64,000 nucleotides of DNA, from contig CM029664.1 of assembly GCA_017311315.1 (NCBI GenBank), positions 45,352,510 through 45,416,509 of the forward strand, in the 5' to 3' direction. The position numbers and the translations under genes are program-made. Under the pieces are notes generated by a model. The model did not search any database and had not been told where the DNA came from. It was given only the letters and a program-made list of their open reading frames with translations. The stretch comes from Dendrocalamus latiflorus (taxonomy: Eukaryota > Streptophyta > Magnoliopsida > Poales > Poaceae). Below, in pieces: positions 60,577 through 64,000 of the stretch; position 1 is the first letter of the stretch, and the number at the start of each line of letters is the position of its first letter.

Positions 60577-60715
60577 ATAACAATAATTGTTCCCAGGAGG
60601 ATAGAGTTGTCTGCAACAGTAGATAGTACCCATATAATTGTCCTGACAATTGTCCTCGTTGTCGGGGAGCCGTTGCGAACAATTATTGTTATTCGCTGTC
60701 TTCAGCTACTATCAT
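60577..60715. other. D/E head-to-head junction made of viral fragments
   Basis: Between the copy D intergenic stub and the copy E primer site there are at least three fragments: AACAATAATTGTTC, matching the end of the polyprotein gene in plus sense (as at 43544-43557); a short AGGAGGATAGAGTT piece of intergenic region; and about 108 bases matching 53636-53743 (polyprotein end and start of the intergenic region, minus sense). The last is joined to the primer site through shared ATTGGT. Confidence 0.88.
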
Positions 60716-60729
60716 TGGTATCAGAGCCA
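60716..60729 (+). promoter_or_regulatory. copy E primer-binding site (tRNA-iMet)
   Basis: TGGTATCAGAGCCA on the plus strand, 359 bases upstream of the copy E start at 61088. No TATA box lies upstream of it. Confidence 0.93.
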
Positions 60730-61087
60730 TCTGGGGGTGCCAGGCTCCCCAAGCCATCTTCTCCGAAGGGGGGGAGAGGGGTGCGGTGGTGAGCAGTAGT
60801 CGCGGAGATCCCGGTTGGTGTGGCGGTACGCTGAGTCGCGTAGGTCCCGAAGCCCTGAGCAGGTGAGCGTGAAGTCGCGTGGCCCGATAAGTCGTCAAGA
60901 GAGCGCAGTAAGTGGTGGAAATCGTTGTCTGCGTAAGCCTGTAAGGGGTATAGGTCGACCGGAATTAAGGGTTCTGCCCTGTCGTTGTCTAGAAACCGTC
61001 TATCCAAAAGGTTGATCTTTATTGTGGGATTTTCCCTGCCGTAGACTAGAAAGACTACCTATCCTATCTCTTTTATCTTCGTATAAG

Positions 61088-64000
61088 ATGTCTTGGTTAG
61101 CCAGGTCTCTTGGTGTAACTGACCGTCTGGAAGCCTCTGGCAGTAATGATAGGTCTATCAAAACGATGTCGGTTAAGAATGCTTCGTCTGTTTGCTTTGA
61201 GGATATAGAGCAAAGTATTGCAAATTGGAAAGTACCTAAGGTTAATGTTAGAGATATATATCATATAGGCACGTTTTCTCTTCGTTCTGATTATTATATA
61301 AAAACTATAGAAAAAACTCTTCCTATTAGCTCTTTGCATGAAACTCTACATCTTCTTTCTGAAAAAGAAATCAATCATATTAGAGCAAAACCTCAATATC
61401 ATTATATACATTTTGGTCTAGTACAAGTGGCTATTAGATCATTAACTCGAAGAGGTTTAAATATTTCTGTGTTGGCTTGTCTAAGAGATTGCAGAAATAA
61501 AAAGTTTAAGGACTCTTTGCTAGGAATGGTTGAAGCTAGTCTTAGTAATGGTCCTGTGTTCTTCAACACTTTCCCAGACTTTTCTGTATCTCTTTCAGAC
61601 TTAAATCTCCATAAGGTTCTGACCTTGAGCTTACAAACATCTGGCTTTGATCTTGAACCTGGAAGTGAAAACATTTCAGTGACATATAGGATCTATTACA
61701 AAGCCATGACCACGTTAGCTCCTTGTGCAAAACAGAATACACCCAAAGGTTTGACCACACTTCTCCAAGCCAATCCTAGAAATCATATTATTACTCCCAA
61801 AACCTTGAAGTGGGATGAGATAACACTTCCGGAGAAGTGGACTCTCCTACAAGCTGTTGAGCCAAAAGCCACTCAACAAAATGAATTAGAATCTCTGGCT
61901 GAAACACCAGATGGAGATGTTGAAATAACATTCTCCTCAAAAAGAACAATCTTTATCCAATCAAGACCCTCATTTCATCTAGACAATAGACCACAACTAA
62001 AACCAAATAATATTGTCTATGCTACTTATGAGGATAAGGATAATCAGTATGAGCCCTCAATCTCAGATTTTGAGATCAATGTTATAGAGGAAGAAGATCA
62101 TGAGTTTGAAATCGATAAGGATCTCCTTAGAAGAAATCTTGATCTTCCTGAAAATAAGATTAAGTGTGAAAGGTACTACAAAAATGTAGACAATCCTTAT
62201 ATTAAGAAAATAACAGAGATTTGGTACAAAGAGATGAAAGAGCAAAAAAAGACATATTTACTTCTTTGAATGGTATGAGAATAGCCAGATCATACATCTG
62301 GAAGAATTCTTCAAACCAAAGAGTAAATCAAAGAGTAAATCAAAAACCAAATCCAAAACTGAGCCTAAGTTAGAGCCTAAGTCAGACCTAGAAGAGTTAA
62401 AGTCCGAATTAGCCAAACTAAGGTCTGAAGTAAATACTCTAAAATCCGTTCAAAAGAAACCAAAATCTGATGACTTAAATGTTATCAAAAAGGTCTCAAA
62501 AGAATGGAAAACCTCTGGTGGAAAGATTGAAGAGTCGGTTCATCCTCCTTTTGAATCTATCCAACTTCCAAATAATACTCAGGGAGAAAGCTCCAAAGCA
62601 TCTCCATTAAAAAATATTTCTAAAACCACTTATGGTGATCCTGTAAAAGTTGAACACATAGGACACCTAGTGGAACAACAAAATTATGCAAACATATCTT
62701 TACATGCTCTTGGACAGCAAACGGATCGCATCGAAAATATTCTCCTGGAAGGATCCAAGACCAACAAGGCTGAGGTAAAGATAAATTATCCATTTAATTC
62801 TCAGTCTGAATCATCTAGTTCTCGATCTATTGTTCCTTTGTTTACCCCACAAATATTAAGTCCTAATATAAAGCTAGGGAAACAAAAAGCAATAGGATCA
62901 TCCGTCTCTACAGATTTGGTTAGTGAGTTAGCCAATAAGTTAAGCAACTTAAAGGTGAACAAAAATATTAATCAAATCTCTGATGGAGAAGATAATGATA
63001 TGGTCAATAAGATCTTTAAACCAATTACTAATACTGCTAGGACAAGGAATTACTATCCTAGACCAACTTATGCTGATCTTCAACTGGAAGAAAGGCCTCA
63101 AATTAGTAATATGGCATATTTCAATGGCAAAGAAATTGTGGAATGGAATTTAGATGGATACACTGAGTATCAAATATTTACCCTTTGCCATCAAATGATT
63201 ATGTATGCTAATGCTTGCATAGCTAGTGGTAATCCAGAAAGAGAAGCAGCCTCAATGATTGTTGTTGGATTCTCTGGTCAATTGAGAGGCTGGTGGGATC
63301 ACTACATGGATTCTGATCAGAAGCAAGCAATTCTCAATGCAGTGAAGATAGATGGAAATGGCAATCCCATAGTCCGGGTAGACGCAAATAATAACCCTGT
63401 CGGTAACATTTCTGATGCCCTGACTACTTTAGTTTATAATATCGTCTATCATTTTGCTGGAAATTATCAAGATATCAATGAGAAAAATAGAGAACAATTG
63501 ATAAACCTAAGATGTAAGACTATGTCTGATTTTAGGTGGTATAAAGATACTTTCTTATCAAAATTATATACTCTTCCTGAGCCTAATCAAGATTTTTGGA
63601 AGGAAAAGTATATATCAGGACTACCTCCTCTATTTGCTGAAAAAGTTAGAAACTCTTTAAGAAAGGAAGGAGAGGGTAGTATAAATTATCAATTCCTAGA
63701 TATAGGCAAAATCACCCAAAAGATACAGTTGGTAGGTGCTGAACTTTGTAATGACCTTAAAATTAAGGACCAACTGAAGAAACAAAAACTTATTGGGAAA
63801 AAGGAATTGGGAGATTTTTGCTATCAATTCGGATTTGAGGATCAACATGAAAGAAGACATAGGACAAAGTATGTCAAAAGATTTAGAAAAAATCATATTG
63901 ATAATAAGAAAGAAACTTATTATGTTAAGAGGAAGCGTCACCGAAAACCTCTTAAGAAAAATACTCCTAAAAAGGATGATAAACCAATTGTATGCTATAA
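61088..64000 (+). pseudogene. copy E polyprotein, frameshifted and cut by the window end
   Basis: Begins at ATG 61088 and follows the common N-terminal type through the movement protein. An A run at 62244-62250 is one base longer than in the sister copies, which shifts the frame and ends the first part at 62269. The downstream frame then stays open by homology through the linker and coat protein to the edge, where the window stops inside the CCHC knuckle. It retains the coat-protein segment deleted in copy B. Protease and C-terminal type are outside the window. Confidence 0.9.

Overview
The window looks like nuclear DNA of a grass (Poaceae). The support is an intronless family-1 UDP-glycosyltransferase with the plant PSPG box, a very long gypsy-type solo LTR, a Mutator-like element carrying mudrA-type, plant-mobile-domain and GRF-zinc-finger genes, and endogenous plant pararetrovirus (Caulimoviridae) DNA. 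There is no sign of a prokaryotic or organellar sequence.

Layout. 1-2080: GC-rich and degenerate minisatellite-like DNA. 2125-12913: a glycosyltransferase pseudogene split by a ~9.9 kb transposon block (2390-12334) with a broken mudrA-like transposase, a frameshifted plant-mobile-domain gene, a broken zinc-finger/coiled-coil gene and one apparently intact small GRF-zinc-finger gene. 13065-16641: a 3.58 kb solo LTR with a perfect 5-bp target duplication. 16647-22135: old transposon debris and short tandem repeats. 22136-23777: a duplicated promoter segment and an intact UGT88-like gene, the only convincing intact host gene. 24566-26179: a fold-back transposon containing a small non-autonomous LTR element. 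26335-26678: a truncated third glycosyltransferase copy. 28618-28740: a (TA)n tract.

28741-64000 is an endogenous pararetrovirus array of five copies, A(-), B(+), C(-), D(-) and E(+, runs off the window), each with a unit of about 7.9 kb. Each unit has a tRNA-iMet primer-binding site (lost in B), an ATG-free leader, one ~2,140-residue polyprotein (30K-type movement protein, coat protein with CCHC knuckle, aspartic protease, then a long region of unknown function) and an intergenic region with TGACG motifs, a TATATAAA box and an AATAAA signal. No reverse transcriptase or RNase H can be seen in any copy although the unit is of full caulimovirid size, so this looks like the polymerase-less part of a divided genome. 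The (TA)n boundary and grass host fit what is known of the endogenous genus Florendovirus, for which bipartite genomes have been proposed.

Every copy differs from its sisters by a lesion: two 1-bp deletions (A), a 140-bp deletion (B), a nonsense codon (C), a 27-bp in-frame deletion (D), a 1-bp insertion (E). The N-terminal two thirds are nearly identical between copies, while the C-terminal third falls into three divergent types, so the copies are mosaics. Copies meet in head-to-head, tail-to-tail and seamless tandem arrangements, with short viral filler fragments at two inverted junctions and breakpoints at or near the primer-binding site. The large inverted repeats, with promoters facing each other across the B/C junction, could give double-stranded viral RNA.
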